Shown: positions 33,510 through 33,924 of the stretch, one piece after another
Layout of the letters: each line of letters starts with the position of its first letter
Numbering within the stretch: position 1 is the first letter of the stretch
Source of the DNA: Gammaproteobacteria bacterium
Lineage (GTDB): Bacteria > Pseudomonadota > Gammaproteobacteria > Arenicellales > JAJDZL01
NCBI GenBank assembly: GCA_022823405.1
Contig: JAJDXD010000066.1
Location: 1 to 33,924 of the forward strand
Reading direction: 5' to 3'
Length of the DNA stretch: 33,924 nucleotides
Notes under the pieces: model-generated
The model's database searches: none
Seen by the model: only the letters and a program-made list of their open reading frames with translations
What the model was told of the DNA's origin: nothing
Position numbers and translations under genes: made by a program

Positions 33510-33740
33510 CTATCCCCACGCTGATAGTTCGTCCTCAGGAAGATCATTAAAGAAGGATTCGTCAAATCTAATAACACCTTTCAATGTACCGCTCTTTCGG
33601 TTTGTACCTGAAGTCTCATATGGAATCAACCGTGCAACCAGTTTCCCGTATCGCGCGATAACAATTTTCTCATCCGCGTCTTGCAGCTTCAGAATTCGCG
33701 AAAGGTGAGCCTTCGTTTGATGGATACTGAAAGTTGCCAT
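33510..33740 (-). CDS. Phd/YefM-type antitoxin
   Basis: The 76-residue protein matches the Phd/YefM antitoxin pattern. MATFSIHQTKAHLSRILK is the DNA-binding N terminus, and EKIVIARYGKLVARLIPYE is the family core (normally ...I-x-R-x-G-x-P-V-A-x-L). The acidic C-terminal tail ending LPEDELSAWG is the usual toxin-binding end in VapC/PIN-associated members. These antitoxins fold into a dimer that represses their own operon and neutralises the toxin. The expected partner gene immediately downstream appears broken. A 12-bp palindrome 6 nt upstream of the ATG is a candidate operator. Confidence 0.85.
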   Translation of the reverse strand: MATFSIHQTKAHLSRILKLQDADEKIVIARYGKLVARLIPYETSGTNRKSGTLKGVIRFDESFFNDLPEDELSAWG

Positions 33741-33746
33741 TTCCGC

Positions 33747-33758
33747 ATTGATATCAAT
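33747..33758. promoter_or_regulatory. palindrome upstream of the antitoxin gene, candidate autoregulatory operator
   Basis: ATTGATATCAAT is a perfect 12-bp palindrome, 6 nt before the antitoxin start, overlapping the place where a ribosome binding site would be. Phd/YefM dimers typically bind short palindromes in their own promoter. The assignment is by position and symmetry only. Confidence 0.4.
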
Positions 33759-33846
33759 TAAAAAATGTTAACTAATATTATTCGTCATACTTAGCCCAAA
33801 ACTAACTTATCGTTGGGTTGACAAACGGCCGTATGTTAAAGATCGG

Positions 33847-33924
33847 CTAAATCTCATCAGTTTCGACACCAAGTTGAAAATCGAAAGCTCCATTACTCTG
33901 CATATCTACCTTCTTGCCATTATC
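33847..33924 (-). CDS. C-terminal end of an unknown gene (cut by window edge)
   Basis: Read inward from the right edge, an open frame of 25 codons (DNGKKVDMQSNGAFDFQLG, then VETDEI) ends with TAG at 33847-33849. The balanced, hydrophilic composition looks protein-like, and the strand agrees with the antitoxin gene downstream. Too little is visible to name a family, and a chance open stretch of this length is possible. Confidence 0.3.
   Translation of the reverse strand, partial: DNGKKVDMQSNGAFDFQLGVETDEI

Noticed and set aside
33815..33840. TTGACA element near the right edge as a promoter
   Set aside because: No acceptable -10 at 16-18 nt spacing, and no plus-strand gene follows within the window.

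Overview
The window (about 34 kb, roughly half G+C) looks like chromosomal DNA of a gammaproteobacterium, probably an aquatic or marine heterotroph. The best taxonomic clue is the block anmK - M23/LysM-type peptidase - divergent tyrS (25.7-32.4 kb), an arrangement familiar from Pseudomonas and relatives. ATP-type pckA, pcm, a bacterial TyrRS and an N-methylglutamate synthase cluster fit this. I found no rRNA, tRNA, CRISPR array, transposase or prophage gene.

Layout. (1) 1-3451, plus strand: a tightly packed glycerol-type catabolic set. It holds a GlpA-like FAD oxidoreductase with a [2Fe-2S] tail (cut by the window edge), a second FAD/NAD oxidoreductase and an FGGY kinase. (2) 3667-5530, minus: two exported proteins, one with an alginate-lyase-like (alpha/alpha) pattern and one small Cys-containing unknown. 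(3) 5818-9062, minus: pcm, pckA and a DUF169 gene. (4) 9287-17843, minus: an eight-gene envelope operon. In transcription order it encodes a small exported protein, a lipoprotein, an exported TPR protein with a PEGA-like end, a membrane-anchored PEGA + FGE-sulfatase-fold protein, a 55-residue membrane peptide, a MotA/TolQ/ExbB channel protein and two von Willebrand A proteins. Each vWA protein is anchored by an ExbD-like helix with a conserved Asp. A good sigma70-type promoter sits just upstream. (5) 18040-20999: a DUF6338 membrane protein with a tiny proline-rich partner, a ketopantoate-reductase-family protein, a probable decayed gene and an O-methyltransferase. (6) 21244-25608, plus: mgsA-mgsB-mgsC-gmaS, the methylamine-assimilating half of the N-methylglutamate pathway, without mgd genes next to it. 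(7) 25689-32410: anmK, a 1258-residue M23 peptidase swollen by a repeated acidic region, and tyrS. (8) 32455-33924, minus: a class I glutamine amidotransferase, a Phd/YefM antitoxin with an apparently truncated PIN toxin, and the tail of another gene.

The most interesting region is 9287-17843. It has the parts list of a proton-motive-force-driven trans-envelope machine: channel, ion-pathway helices, periplasmic vWA domains, periplasmic PEGA/FGE/TPR scaffold and lipoprotein. The vWA proteins appear to occupy the place normally held by ExbD/TolR. Its function cannot be read from the sequence. I know of no characterised system with this gene set, but I could not search databases.
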